In this document: one piece after another, positions 23,952 through 32,686 of the stretch
Layout of the letters: each line of letters starts with the position of its first letter
Numbering within the stretch: position 1 is the stretch's first letter
NCBI RefSeq assembly: GCF_004217285.1
Contig: NZ_SHKS01000006.1
Span: forward strand, 1 to 64,000
Length of the DNA stretch: 64,000 bases
DNA from: Streptomyces sp. BK239
GTDB taxonomy: Bacteria > Actinomycetota > Actinomycetes > Streptomycetales > Streptomycetaceae
Reading direction: 5' to 3'
The notes under the pieces: model-generated
Database searches by the model: none
Told to the model about the DNA's origin: nothing
The model's input: only the letters and a program-made list of their open reading frames with translations
Program-made: the position numbers and the translations under genes

Positions 23952-26322
23952 GCCGGCGCCTCCGGGCGTCTATGAGCATCTCCTGGACGTTGCGCAGGGG
24001 CTGGCCGTCCGCGTCGGTCGAGTGCCGGGTCCACTCGCCGTCCGGGCCCAGGTGCCAGGACGCGGTCCCGTCCGACATGCCGGTCTCCAGCATCCGGTTG
24101 AGCGCGGCCCGGTGGGCCGGGTCGGTGACCCTGACCAGCGCCTCGATACGGCGGTCGAGGTTGCGGTGCATCATGTCGGCGCTGCCGAACCACACCTCGG
24201 GCTCGCCGCCGTTGCCGAAGGCGAACACCCGGGAGTGCTCGAGGAAGCGGCCGAGGATCGAGCGGACGCGGATGTTGTCCGACAGGCCGGGCACCCCGGG
24301 CCGTACCGCGCAGATGCCGCGCACCCAGACGTCGACCGGCACGCCCGCCTGGGACGCCCGGTAGAGGGCGTCGACGATCGCCTCGTCCACCATGGAGTTG
24401 ACCTTGATGCGGACGTACGCGGGCCGTCCCGCGCGGTGGTGCTGGATCTCCTTGGTGATCCGGGATACCAGCCCGTCGCGCAGCGACTTGGGGGCGACGA
24501 GCAGCCGGCGGTAGGTCTCGCGGCGGGAGTAGCCGGAAAGCCGGTTGAACAGGTCGGAGAGGTCCGCGCCGACCTGCTGGTCGGCGGTGAGCAGGCCGAG
24601 GTCCTCGTACAGCCGGGCCGTCTTCGGGTGGTAGTTGCCGGTGCCGACGTGGCTGTAGCGCCGGAGCGTCTCGCCCTCCTGGCGGACCACCAGGGACAGC
24701 TTGCAGTGCGTCTTCAGGCCGACCAGGCCGTAGACGACGTGACAGCCGGCCTCCTCCAGTTTGCGCGCCCACTTGATGTTGGCGTGCTCGTCGAAGCGGG
24801 CCTTGATCTCGACCAGGACGAGGACCTGCTTGCCGGACTCGGCGGCGTCGATGAGGGCGTCGACTATCGGGGAGTCGCCGGAGGTCCGGTACAGGGTCTG
24901 CTTGATCGCGAGGACGTCCGGGTCGGCGGCGGCCTGCTCCAGGAAGGCCTGGACGGAGGTGGAGAAGCTGTCGTAGGGGTGGTGCAGCAGCACGTCCCGG
25001 TTGCGCAGCGCGCCGAAGATGTCCGGCGGGCTCGCGGACTCCACCTCGGCGAGGTCGCGGTGGGTGCCGGCGATGAACTTCTTGTACTTCAGTTCGGGCC
25101 GGTCGAGGCCGTGGATGCGGAAGAGGCCGGTGAGGTCCAGCGGGCCGGGCAGCGGGTAGACCTCCGCCTCGCTGATCTTCAGCTCGCGGACGAGGAGGTC
25201 CAGGACCTCGCGGTCGATTGACTCCTCCACCTCCAGGCGCACCGGCGGCCCGAAACGGCGCCGCATGAGCTCCTTCTCCAGGGCCTGGAGCAGGTTCTCG
25301 GCGTCGTCCTCCTCGACCTCGAGGTCCTCGTTGCGGGTGAGGCGGAAGGCGTGGTGCTCCAGCACCTCCATGCCCGGGAACAGCTCCTCCAGGTGCGCGC
25401 CGATGACGTCCTCGATGGGGACGTAGCGGCCGGGGGAGCTCTCCAGGAAGCGGGACAGCAGCGGCGGCACCTTGACGCGCGCGAAGTGCTTGTGGCCGCT
25501 TACGGGGTTGCGGACGACGACCGCGAGGTTGAGCGAGAGACCCGAGATGTACGGGAAGGGGTGCGCCGGGTCGACCGCGAGGGGGGTCAGGACCGGGAAG
25601 ATCTGGTGCCGGAACAGCGTGAAGAGGCGGGCACCCTCCTTCTCCGTCAGCTCGCTCCAGCGGACCAGGTGGATGCCCTCCTCCGCGAGGGCGGGCGCGA
25701 TGTCCTCGTGGTACGTCGCGGCGTGCCGGGCCATCAGTTCGCGCGAGCGGGCCCAGATCATCTCCAGCACCTCGCGCGGCTGGAGGCCGGAGGCGGAGCG
25801 GGTGGCCACGCCGGTGGCGATACGGCGCTTGAGACCGGCCACCCGGACCATGAAGAACTCGTCGAGGTTGCTCGCGAAGATGGCGAGGAAGTTCGCGCGC
25901 TCCAGCAGCGGCGTGTTCGGGTCCTCGGCGAGTTCCAGAACGCGCTCGTTGAACGCGAGCCAGCTGCGCTCCCGGTCGAGGAAGCGCCCCTGCGGCAACA
26001 GGGCCCCGTCGGCCTGTGCCTCTTCGTAGGCGTCGAGATCGGCGTCGAGGTCGGGTTCCAGGTCGGAGACCGTGGCGGCCACGGTGTGCGGGCGGTGCGC
26101 GGCTATGGATCCGACGGACGGCTGCGCGTGCTGTGCCTGGGTGTTCTGGCTCATGAACCCATTGTTCCGCGTCAGAGCCGGGACAGGCGCGTCGGAACGG
26201 ACGACGGGGGGCGCGATGTCACTTCCGCTGTGGCTTGTGCGGTGACTTCCGCGCAGGGGGAGCACCTCGGGGGGCCGCGACGACTCGGAGCGCGGCGCCG
26301 GCGCGGGCACGACGGGTTCCAT
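23932..26322 (-). CDS. ppk: Polyphosphate kinase PPK1
   Basis: A PPK1 enzyme of up to 796 aa that makes polyphosphate from ATP and, in reverse, ATP from polyphosphate. Family landmarks are RERSWLAFNERVLELAEDP, NLDEFFMVRVAGLKRR (each shortened here), the His-containing YSHVGTGNYHPKTARLYEDL that carries the phosphorylated His region, and the C-terminal SADMMHRNLDRR. ATG 26322 has GAGG eight bases upstream and adds a 56-residue Pro/Ser tail; ATG 26154 is an alternative start without a ribosome site. It heads the ppk-CHAD-NUDIX operon. No PHO box was evident by eye in its upstream region, which holds a G-quadruplex motif. Confidence 0.96.
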   Translation of the reverse strand: MEPVVPAPAPRSESSRPPEVLPLRGSHRTSHSGSDIAPPVVRSDAPVPALTRNNGFMSQNTQAQHAQPSVGSIAAHRPHTVAATVSDLEPDLDADLDAYEEAQADGALLPQGRFLDRERSWLAFNERVLELAEDPNTPLLERANFLAIFASNLDEFFMVRVAGLKRRIATGVATRSASGLQPREVLEMIWARSRELMARHAATYHEDIAPALAEEGIHLVRWSELTEKEGARLFTLFRHQIFPVLTPLAVDPAHPFPYISGLSLNLAVVVRNPVSGHKHFARVKVPPLLSRFLESSPGRYVPIEDVIGAHLEELFPGMEVLEHHAFRLTRNEDLEVEEDDAENLLQALEKELMRRRFGPPVRLEVEESIDREVLDLLVRELKISEAEVYPLPGPLDLTGLFRIHGLDRPELKYKKFIAGTHRDLAEVESASPPDIFGALRNRDVLLHHPYDSFSTSVQAFLEQAAADPDVLAIKQTLYRTSGDSPIVDALIDAAESGKQVLVLVEIKARFDEHANIKWARKLEEAGCHVVYGLVGLKTHCKLSLVVRQEGETLRRYSHVGTGNYHPKTARLYEDLGLLTADQQVGADLSDLFNRLSGYSRRETYRRLLVAPKSLRDGLVSRITKEIQHHRAGRPAYVRIKVNSMVDEAIVDALYRASQAGVPVDVWVRGICAVRPGVPGLSDNIRVRSILGRFLEHSRVFAFGNGGEPEVWFGSADMMHRNLDRRIEALVRVTDPAHRAALNRMLETGMSDGTASWHLGPDGEWTRHSTDADGQPLRNVQEMLIDARRRRRGTATP

Positions 26323-26659
26323 TGCCCGAGCCTCGCAAGCCTGTCTGAACCGACGGTTACGGAGACATGGCGTACGGGATATCTGGGGGCGGCTCGCGGG
26401 GGTGGGGTGGGTGGGACGGGGGGTGTCTTACGGGGCTGTCCTGCGGGGTGGGCTGGTGTCGGGCGGGGGCTGGTGTCGGGCGGGTGGGGTGGGCTGGTGT
26501 CGGACGGTTCGGGTGGGGCCGGTGCCTGACGGTCGGGCCGGGCTGTCGGAGCCCGTCTCGCCGGTGCGGTTTCGGGGTGCCGGCACGGTGGCGCCGGTGG
26601 CGGAAAAATTCGTGGGCCGGGGCGTGAACCGATCGGCGGGGCTCGACCGATGAGGGGAT
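26323..26659. promoter_or_regulatory. G-rich intergenic region between ppk and a sigma-factor gene
   Basis: A 337-bp divergent spacer with no gene. Its plus strand is extremely G-rich from 26396 to about 26545, with imperfect repeats of GGGCTGGTGTCGGGCGGG. At 26404-26423 four G-runs (4, 3, 3 and 6 G) are separated by T, T and AC, a strong G-quadruplex motif. Both promoters must lie here, but no convincing -35/-10 or PHO box was found. Confidence 0.6.
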
Positions 26660-27211
26660 GTGAGCGAAACGAGAAGCGACGGGGAGCTGCTGCGGGCCAT
26701 CGCGGCAGACGGGGACCGTCACGCCTTCGAGGAGCTGTACCGGCGGTACGCGCCGTGGCTGACCGCGCGCATGCGCGGCCGCTGCGCCGACGCCGGAATA
26801 GTCGACGACGTCGTCCAGGAGACGTTCCTCGCGGTGTGGCGGGGTGCCGCCCGCTACCGGGAGGAGGGTCCTTCCGGGGACGCGGCCGGCTGGCTGTGGC
26901 GCATCGGCGCCCGTCGGCTGGTGGACGCCATGCGGGGTGACGGCGCGCGCGGGCGGCTTCGGCAGGCGCTGTCCAAGCTGCGCCACCGCGACGAGGCGTC
27001 GGCGGAGGAGCGCGTGCTCGCGGGGGTGGAGCACGGGGACCTCGCCGGGGCCCTCACCCGCCTCTCCCCGGAGCTGCGGGCGGTTCTCCAGGCCACCGTC
27101 ATCGACGGACTCACCACGCGGGAGGCGGCGGTGCTGCTCGGCATCCCCGCAGGCACGGTCAAGACGCGGGCCCAGCGGGCCCGCAAGCAACTGCGGGAGG
27201 CGCTGGCATGA
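26660..27211 (+). CDS. ECF-type RNA polymerase sigma factor
   Basis: A 183-aa group 4 sigma factor with only regions 2 and 4. Region 2 spans about 15-85 (FEELYRRYAPWL, VDDVVQETFLAVWR) and region 4 about 130-183 with the helix-turn-helix TREAAVLLGIPAGTVKTRAQR. It should direct RNA polymerase to a small set of promoters, held inactive by the next gene's product. GTG 26660 is close to GAGGGG. The next gene overlaps it by 4 nt. Confidence 0.92.
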   Translation: MSETRSDGELLRAIAADGDRHAFEELYRRYAPWLTARMRGRCADAGIVDDVVQETFLAVWRGAARYREEGPSGDAAGWLWRIGARRLVDAMRGDGARGRLRQALSKLRHRDEASAEERVLAGVEHGDLAGALTRLSPELRAVLQATVIDGLTTREAAVLLGIPAGTVKTRAQRARKQLREALA

Positions 27212-28044
27212 CATGGCATGTGGCGGAAGACGATATTCGCGCGTACGCGACGGGTGAGCTGGCGCCGCCCCTGCTCTGGTCCGCCGACACGCACCTCGCG
27301 GGGTGTGGGGAGTGCCGGTCCCGGCTCAGAGCGGCCGTCGACCCCGTCGCGCTGGACGCGGGCTGGGAGCGGCTGGACGCCGAGCTGGACGCGCCGCGGC
27401 CGGGGCTGTTCGAGCGGCTGCTGGTGCGGCTCGGTGTGGCCGACCACACCGCCCGGCTGCTCAGCGCGACGCCGGTGCTGCGCCGCTCCTGGCTGCTCGC
27501 CGTGACGTCCTTGCTGGTCATCACGGTCCTCGCGGTGCACACGGTGGACCGTCCCGCCCTGTTCCTCGCCCTCGCGCCGCTGCTCCCGCTCGCCGGGGTC
27601 GCCCTGTCCTACGGGCCGGGCCTCGACCCGACGTTCGAGATGGCCGTCGTCGCCCCGATGCACGGCTTCCGGCTGCTGATGATCCGGACGGTCGCGGTGC
27701 TGACCACGGGCCTGGCCTTCAACGGCCTGGCGACGCTCGCCCTGCCGGGGTACGGCCTGCTGGCCCTGACCTGGCTGCTGCCGGCGCTCGCGCTCACCGC
27801 CACGGGGCTGGCGCTGACCCCGAGACTGGGGCCGGTCCTGGCGCCCGCCCTGGTCGCCGGCTCCTGGGTGACCCTGCTGGTGGTGGCGGAGCAGTACAGC
27901 CGCGGGACGCTCGCGCCCTTCACGGCGTACGGGCAGTCGGTCGCGGCGGCGGTCGCCGTCCTCGCCGGCCTGCTGCTCCACCGGAGCCGCGACCGCTTCG
28001 ACGCCCGCCCCCTCGGCGGTTTCCCCGGCGAAGGCGCCGAATGA
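27208..28044 (+). CDS. Zinc-finger anti-sigma factor with multiple membrane helices
   Basis: A 278-aa membrane protein. The cytoplasmic N-terminus carries the ZAS zinc motif H-x3-C-x2-C (His29, Cys33, Cys36), which binds the cognate sigma factor; the ATGA overlap supports that pairing. The rest has about six helices (92-275), more than the single helix of most anti-sigma factors, so signal sensing may occur within the membrane. It is followed by an ABC exporter on the same strand. Confidence 0.88.
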   Translation: MTWHVAEDDIRAYATGELAPPLLWSADTHLAGCGECRSRLRAAVDPVALDAGWERLDAELDAPRPGLFERLLVRLGVADHTARLLSATPVLRRSWLLAVTSLLVITVLAVHTVDRPALFLALAPLLPLAGVALSYGPGLDPTFEMAVVAPMHGFRLLMIRTVAVLTTGLAFNGLATLALPGYGLLALTWLLPALALTATGLALTPRLGPVLAPALVAGSWVTLLVVAEQYSRGTLAPFTAYGQSVAAAVAVLAGLLLHRSRDRFDARPLGGFPGEGAE

Positions 28045-28193
28045 CACCGCGCCCGGCCGGAGCCCACGTGCCCGTGCGGGACCCCGCCCGAGCGTCGCCC
28101 CGCGCACAGGCCCCGGCGCACGCCCCTCAGCGCCGCCCCCGCCCTCCGATTCCCTCCCCGTTCCACGACCGGACTTCCAGGAGCTCCGCATGA
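28041..28193 (+). CDS. Possible 50-aa linker reading frame
   Basis: A 50-codon frame rich in Pro, Arg and Ala begins with an ATG overlapping the anti-sigma stop (ATGA) and ends with a TGA overlapping the ABC start (ATGA). The sequence is low in complexity and looks unlike a folded protein. It may only carry ribosomes across the gap to couple translation, or be chance. Low confidence as a gene. Confidence 0.25.
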   Translation: MTPRPAGAHVPVRDPARASPRAQAPAHAPQRRPRPPIPSPFHDRTSRSSA

Positions 28194-29092
28194 CCACCGT
28201 CCCGGCCACGTCGGCCGCCCCGCCCTCCGCGCCCTCCGCCACCGTGACGGCCACCGGTCTCTCCCTGCGCTACGGCGGCACGCACGCCCTCGACGGCGTC
28301 TCCCTGCGGCTCACCCGGGGCGTCACCGGGCTGCTCGGCCCGAACGGCGCGGGCAAGACCACCCTGTTGCGGGTGCTGGCGACGGCGCTGCCGCCCGACC
28401 GAGGCGAGTTCACGGCCCTGGGTCACGATCCCCGCACCGCGGCCGGTCGCGTCGATCTGCGTCGCGCGCTCGGCTATCTGCCGCAGAACCCCGGCTTCCA
28501 CCCGGACTTCACGGCCTTCGACTTCGTCGACTACGTGGCGATCCTCAAGGAGCTGACCGACCGCGCCGCCCGGCACCGCGAGGTGCGGCGCGTCCTGGAG
28601 GCCGTCGACCTCTCCCATGTGCGCAGCAAGCGCATCAAGCGGCTGTCCGGAGGCATGCGGCAGCGTGTGGCGCTGGCCGCCGCGCTCGTCGGAGACCCCG
28701 GCTTCCTCGTCCTGGACGAGCCGACCGTCGGGCTGGACCCGGAACAGCGCATGAGATTCCGGGAACTGATCGCCGCGGCCGGCGAGGGGCGCACGGTGCT
28801 GCTGTCCACGCATCAGACGGAGGACGTGGCGATGCTGTGCCACCGGGTCCTGGTCCTCGCCCACGGCCGGATCCGCTTCGAGGGCACCCCGGCCGAGCTC
28901 ACCGCCCGTGCCGCGGGCCGGGTCTGGAGCAGCCCCGAGCGCGACCCGGGCGCCCTGGCCGGCTGGCGCACCGGCGCCGGCTCCTTCCGTAACGTCGGCG
29001 ATCCGCCCGAGGGCGCCGACCTCGTCGAACCCACCCTGGAGGACGGCTACCTGCTCGTCCTCGACGGCACGGACCGGGAGGTACGGGCATGA
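28190..29092 (+). CDS. ABC transporter ATP-binding protein
   Basis: A 300-aa ABC ATPase of the drug/lipid export (CcmA/DrrA-like) type. Walker A is GPNGAGKTT near residue 51, the signature LSGGMRQRVALAAAL near 153 and Walker B FLVLDEPTVGLDP near 174; the H-loop is STHQTED. Residues 215-300 are an accessory domain. ATG 28190 has AGGAG six bases upstream. It overlaps the permease gene by 4 nt. Confidence 0.93.
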   Translation: MTTVPATSAAPPSAPSATVTATGLSLRYGGTHALDGVSLRLTRGVTGLLGPNGAGKTTLLRVLATALPPDRGEFTALGHDPRTAAGRVDLRRALGYLPQNPGFHPDFTAFDFVDYVAILKELTDRAARHREVRRVLEAVDLSHVRSKRIKRLSGGMRQRVALAAALVGDPGFLVLDEPTVGLDPEQRMRFRELIAAAGEGRTVLLSTHQTEDVAMLCHRVLVLAHGRIRFEGTPAELTARAAGRVWSSPERDPGALAGWRTGAGSFRNVGDPPEGADLVEPTLEDGYLLVLDGTDREVRA

Positions 29093-30660
29093 GCGTCACG
29101 GTCGACCCGACCGGGGGCGGCACCGCCACCCACCCCGGACCGCCGCACGCCCGGCCGCCGCACTCCGGCCGCCGCCGGACCGGCGCGGTCCTCGCCCTGG
29201 CCCGCTTCGAGACCCGCGAGCTGCTGCTGCAGATTCCGGTGCTGGTCTTCCTCGCGCTCTACGCCGGTGTCGTCGCCGTGCAGATGACGCACTACGACGG
29301 CATGGACGACTACCCCGTCCTCCACACCGTCGACCGCGACACGCAGCCGGCGCCCTTGCTGCTCGCCCTCGCGCTGCTGGTCTGCACCAACGCGGCCGCT
29401 CTGCGCTCACGCAAGCACGGCACGGTCCAGCAGTTCGACACGCTGGCGATGGAGCCCTGGCGGCGTGACCTCGCCCATTTGCTGTCGGTCCTGCCGTTCG
29501 CGGCGCTCACGGCGGTCGCCGTCGGCGTCCGCTTCGCCCGGGAGGCGCTCAAGCCCGGCGCGATCGGGCACGGATCGCTCGGTGAGCTGGCCGTGGGCCC
29601 CCTGACCGTCCTGCTGGCCGGTGTCCTCGGTGTCGTGCTGGCCAGAGTCGTGCCCACGCCGTTCGCGCCCATACTGTTCGTGGTCGCCGCGTACCTGCTC
29701 GTCGTCATCGCCTCCGCCGCGGCCGGGGCCGGCGGCGAGGGGCTTGGCCGGCTGTCGCCGGTCCTGTTCTCCGGCAACGCCGGCGGCGACCCCGTCCCCG
29801 CCGATCTGCTGGGCCGGCCTGCCGGCTGGCACGCCCTCTACGTCCTGGGCCTGTGCGCCGTGCTGGCCTGCGCGGCGCTGCTGCGGTCGGGTGGCCGCAC
29901 CGGCGCCCTCAAGGCGGTCACCGCCCTCGCCCTGACCGCCACGGTGGCCGGAGCGCTCGGTCAGGGGCTGCGCGACACGGCGGCGCTGGAGGCGGCCCGG
30001 CGGACGGCGTCCACGTCACCGCAGAAGGTCCAGACGTGCACGACGGCCGGCGGCTCGACGTACTGCTCCTTCCCCGACTGGGAGAGTGTGCGCGACGACT
30101 GGGCCGAGGTCGTCGAGAGGGTGCGGTCATCCGCCGGCGGGACAGCGGCGAACACCGCGCTGACGGTACGACAGCGCATCGACGCCACCGGGGACATCGA
30201 GGCGGACGCCGCGCTGACCCCCTCCGGCACGCCGGGCGAGGTGACGGTCGGCACCCGCTGGGGCGGCAACCGCGTCCCCGAGTTCGCGGTGGGAGTCGCC
30301 ACGGTGCTCGTCGCGGGCAGGGAGGACGCGACGATGCACGGTCTGTGCGGCGCGCGCGGGATCACCGCCATGTGGCTGGTCCTGGCCACCGACCCCACTC
30401 CCCGGGCGACCTTCAGAAACGTGCGCCTGGACGACAGCGACAGCGGCCCGGCACAGGTGCTGGCCCCCACGGAGGGCCTGTCCCTGACGGCGCAGCAGAC
30501 GACGGTCGTCCAGGAACTCCTGGCCCGCCCCCGAGCGGAGATCTCACCCCGGGTGAAGGCGAACTGGCGCAAGCTGACGTCCGCTCAGACCAGCACGGCC
30601 GAGGCGGCGGAGCTGCTGGGCGTCGCCGCGCCGAAGGGAGCCGAGCAGTGCGAGGAGTAG
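29089..30660 (+). CDS. ABC transporter permease with large non-membrane C-terminal domain
   Basis: A 523-aa protein. About six helices lie between residues 52 and 295; the remaining 225 residues are soluble and contain Cys pairs (VQTCTTAGGSTYC, LCGARG), suggesting an exported disulfide-bonded domain or a peptidase-like extension of unknown type. I do not recognise the C-terminal family. It is the membrane partner of the preceding ATPase and forms a four- to five-gene unit with the sigma/anti-sigma pair. Confidence 0.75.
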   Translation: MSVTVDPTGGGTATHPGPPHARPPHSGRRRTGAVLALARFETRELLLQIPVLVFLALYAGVVAVQMTHYDGMDDYPVLHTVDRDTQPAPLLLALALLVCTNAAALRSRKHGTVQQFDTLAMEPWRRDLAHLLSVLPFAALTAVAVGVRFAREALKPGAIGHGSLGELAVGPLTVLLAGVLGVVLARVVPTPFAPILFVVAAYLLVVIASAAAGAGGEGLGRLSPVLFSGNAGGDPVPADLLGRPAGWHALYVLGLCAVLACAALLRSGGRTGALKAVTALALTATVAGALGQGLRDTAALEAARRTASTSPQKVQTCTTAGGSTYCSFPDWESVRDDWAEVVERVRSSAGGTAANTALTVRQRIDATGDIEADAALTPSGTPGEVTVGTRWGGNRVPEFAVGVATVLVAGREDATMHGLCGARGITAMWLVLATDPTPRATFRNVRLDDSDSGPAQVLAPTEGLSLTAQQTTVVQELLARPRAEISPRVKANWRKLTSAQTSTAEAAELLGVAAPKGAEQCEE

Positions 30661-31361
30661 GAGGAGCGGGGCGAGGGGCGGCCGGTGTGACCGGTCCGTC
30701 GGAGGGGGTGGGCCGGCCCGAGAGGCGCACGACCGTCATCCGGGACCAACTCCGGGCTCTCGTGCCACCCGTGTGGCGGTCCCTCCCCCGGCGGGCGCCG
30801 GCAGCGGCGGGTGGCACGGGACTGCTGCTGGCGGCGAGCACACGTTGGCCGGCCGAGGTGCCGGGCGAGGAGGGCGGGCTGATGCTGCTGCGGCTCGTCG
30901 CCCTGACCGGTGCGCTGGGCCTGGCGTTCCTCCTGGACGACCCCGCCCGTCACACCACCGCGACGACCCCGCTGGGCCGCCCCCTGAGAGCCGGCCTGCG
31001 CCTGGCCATGGCCGTGCCGCTCGCGGCGCTGTGGTGGACGGCGGTCCTGCTCGCCGTCCCCGCGTCCTCCCGCCCACCGCTCGGGCCGGTCACCCTGGAG
31101 GCAGCGGCCACGGCCGTCGCCGCGGTCGCCCTCGCCTCGGCCGCGATCCGCTTCTCCGACCGGGCCGAAGTGGGCAAGGGCACGGCACTGCTCCTCGGCG
31201 CGGCCGCCGTACTCACGGCACTCGTCCCGGCGCGCTGGGGCCTGTTGACGCTGCCCGGTCAGCCGTGGTGGGAGGAGGCGCAGATGCGGTGGGCGGCGGT
31301 GCTGGCTGTGATGCTGGCGTCGGCGGCCCTGTGCACGCCGGAGCCGTTGAGACGCAGGTGA
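30648..31361 (+). CDS. Membrane protein, second ABC permease-like subunit
   Basis: A 237-aa protein with about six helices (residues 45-235). GTG 30648 has GGGAG seven bases upstream and overlaps the previous gene by 13 nt, pointing to coupled translation; a GTG near 30701 is an alternative. No conserved motif is visible, and the call as second transporter subunit comes from position and topology. Confidence 0.7.
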   Translation: MRGVGGAGRGAAGVTGPSEGVGRPERRTTVIRDQLRALVPPVWRSLPRRAPAAAGGTGLLLAASTRWPAEVPGEEGGLMLLRLVALTGALGLAFLLDDPARHTTATTPLGRPLRAGLRLAMAVPLAALWWTAVLLAVPASSRPPLGPVTLEAAATAVAAVALASAAIRFSDRAEVGKGTALLLGAAAVLTALVPARWGLLTLPGQPWWEEAQMRWAAVLAVMLASAALCTPEPLRRR

Positions 31362-31424
31362 ACGGCTCGCCGCACGGGGCGCGCCTTCAGGGGTGCCCGG
31401 CGCTTCGGGAGACCTGCCGCGCTC

Positions 31425-32351
31425 TCACGTCTCCGTGCGGTACATGAGGTCCGTCTCATGGGTGACGAATCCCAGCCGCTCGTAGACCGAGACCGCCGCC
31501 TTGTTGTCGGCGTCGACGTACAGCATCGCCGTGGGCAGGCCCTGCCCCGCGAGATGACGGAGGCCGATCGTGGTGAGGGACTTGCCGAGCCCGCCGCCCT
31601 GCGCGCCGGGCGCCACACCGAGGACGTACACCTCGCCGAGCTGCTCCTCGGCGTGGACCTTCGTCCAGTGGAAGCCGACGAGCTGCTCGCCCTGGAAGGC
31701 GAGGAAGAAGCCCGCCGGGTCGAACCACGGCTCGGACTCGCGGTCGTCGAGGTCGCGCTGGGTGAGCGAGCCCTGCTCGGGATGGTGGGCGAACGCGGCC
31801 GAGTTGACGGCCAGCCACGCGCCGTCGTCCTGCCCGGGGACGAAGGTCCGGACGTGCACGCCCTCGGGCAGCACCGGGTCGGGCAGCTCCAGGCCGGTCA
31901 AAGGCCGTCGCATCTGCCGCAGTTCGCGGAAGAGGGTCAGCCCGAGGACCTGGGCGAGGTGCCGGGCGGCGGGGTGGCCGCCGTGGGCCCACACGCGCAG
32001 CCGCTTGCCGGAGGCGGCGAGGAGGGCGGAGCCGAGCGCGCGGCCGTGCCCGTGGCCGCGGTGGGAGGGGTGGACGACGAGTTCGGCGGCCGGCGCCTCG
32101 ACGGGGTCGGTGTCCTCCAGCTGGGCGTAGCCGACGAGTTCGTCGCCGACGGCGAGCAGCAGATGACAGACGCCGTCCCGGGGGCCGCCGCGCAACTGCA
32201 GCCGGCCCTGCTCGGACACAGCCTGCTGGCCGTCGTTCCGGGCGGCCTCCGCGAGCAGGTCGAGGACGGCCTCGGTCTGCTCGGGGGAGAGCGCGGAGTG
32301 GGTCTCGATGGATCGGGAGCCGTAGGTCCGTGCGGCGTCGTCGCTGGTCAT
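31425..32351 (-). CDS. mshD: Mycothiol synthase MshD
   Basis: A 308-aa enzyme that acetylates Cys-GlcN-inositol, the last step of mycothiol synthesis. It has two GNAT domains: the N-terminal one ends at HPSHRGHGHGRALG, and the C-terminal one shows VYVLGVAPGAQGGGLGKSL and ADNKAAVSVYERLGF. Length and double domain are diagnostic. A -10-like TACCCT lies exactly 7 nt before the ATG (32359-32364), suggesting a leaderless transcript. Confidence 0.93.
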   Translation of the reverse strand: MTSDDAARTYGSRSIETHSALSPEQTEAVLDLLAEAARNDGQQAVSEQGRLQLRGGPRDGVCHLLLAVGDELVGYAQLEDTDPVEAPAAELVVHPSHRGHGHGRALGSALLAASGKRLRVWAHGGHPAARHLAQVLGLTLFRELRQMRRPLTGLELPDPVLPEGVHVRTFVPGQDDGAWLAVNSAAFAHHPEQGSLTQRDLDDRESEPWFDPAGFFLAFQGEQLVGFHWTKVHAEEQLGEVYVLGVAPGAQGGGLGKSLTTIGLRHLAGQGLPTAMLYVDADNKAAVSVYERLGFVTHETDLMYRTET

Positions 32352-32686
32352 GCGTACGAGGGTAAGGGGTCCTCATCGGCGGGCCGGGGAAAAGCGACGG
32401 CGACGGGAAGAGCGTGGGCGAACACGCTGCGGAATGCGGGCCGAGGACGGGAACCAGCCAAGCGCAGAAGAGGGCGAGAGCCGGCCGAAGGCAGGCCCAT
32501 GGCCAGGGCCGCGGGCAAAGGGAAATCAGGATGTGACCTGAACCCCCTGTCGCGCTACGCGCGTTGACCTTAGGCTGCGGCCCGACGGGGCCGCTTGTCT
32601 CCGGGGTCCGAGGACCCCTTCATACGCCTCTCAGGGCCGCCCGGCCCGGAGGACCCCGACACCATCGCCGACACACAGGGGGGCGC
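32352..32686. promoter_or_regulatory. Divergent spacer between mshD and the 5'-nucleotidase gene
   Basis: No gene is supported in these 335 bp. The mshD end holds its probable -10. Near the nucleotidase gene there is a perfect palindrome GGGGTCC-GA-GGACCCC (32603-32618) within the likely leader. The GTGACC/TTGACC fragments at 32534-32570 resemble PHO-box halves but are not in 11-nt register, so PhoP control is not claimed. Confidence 0.4.

Noticed and set aside
26581..26640. GGTTCACG on the minus strand as a PHO box for ppk
   Set aside because: Only one unit resembles the consensus; the next 11-nt units do not match, and it is about 300 bp from the start codon.
32534..32575. Possible PHO box before the 5'-nucleotidase gene
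   Set aside because: TGACC/TTGACC fragments are present but not in 11-nt register and do not match GTTCACC well enough.
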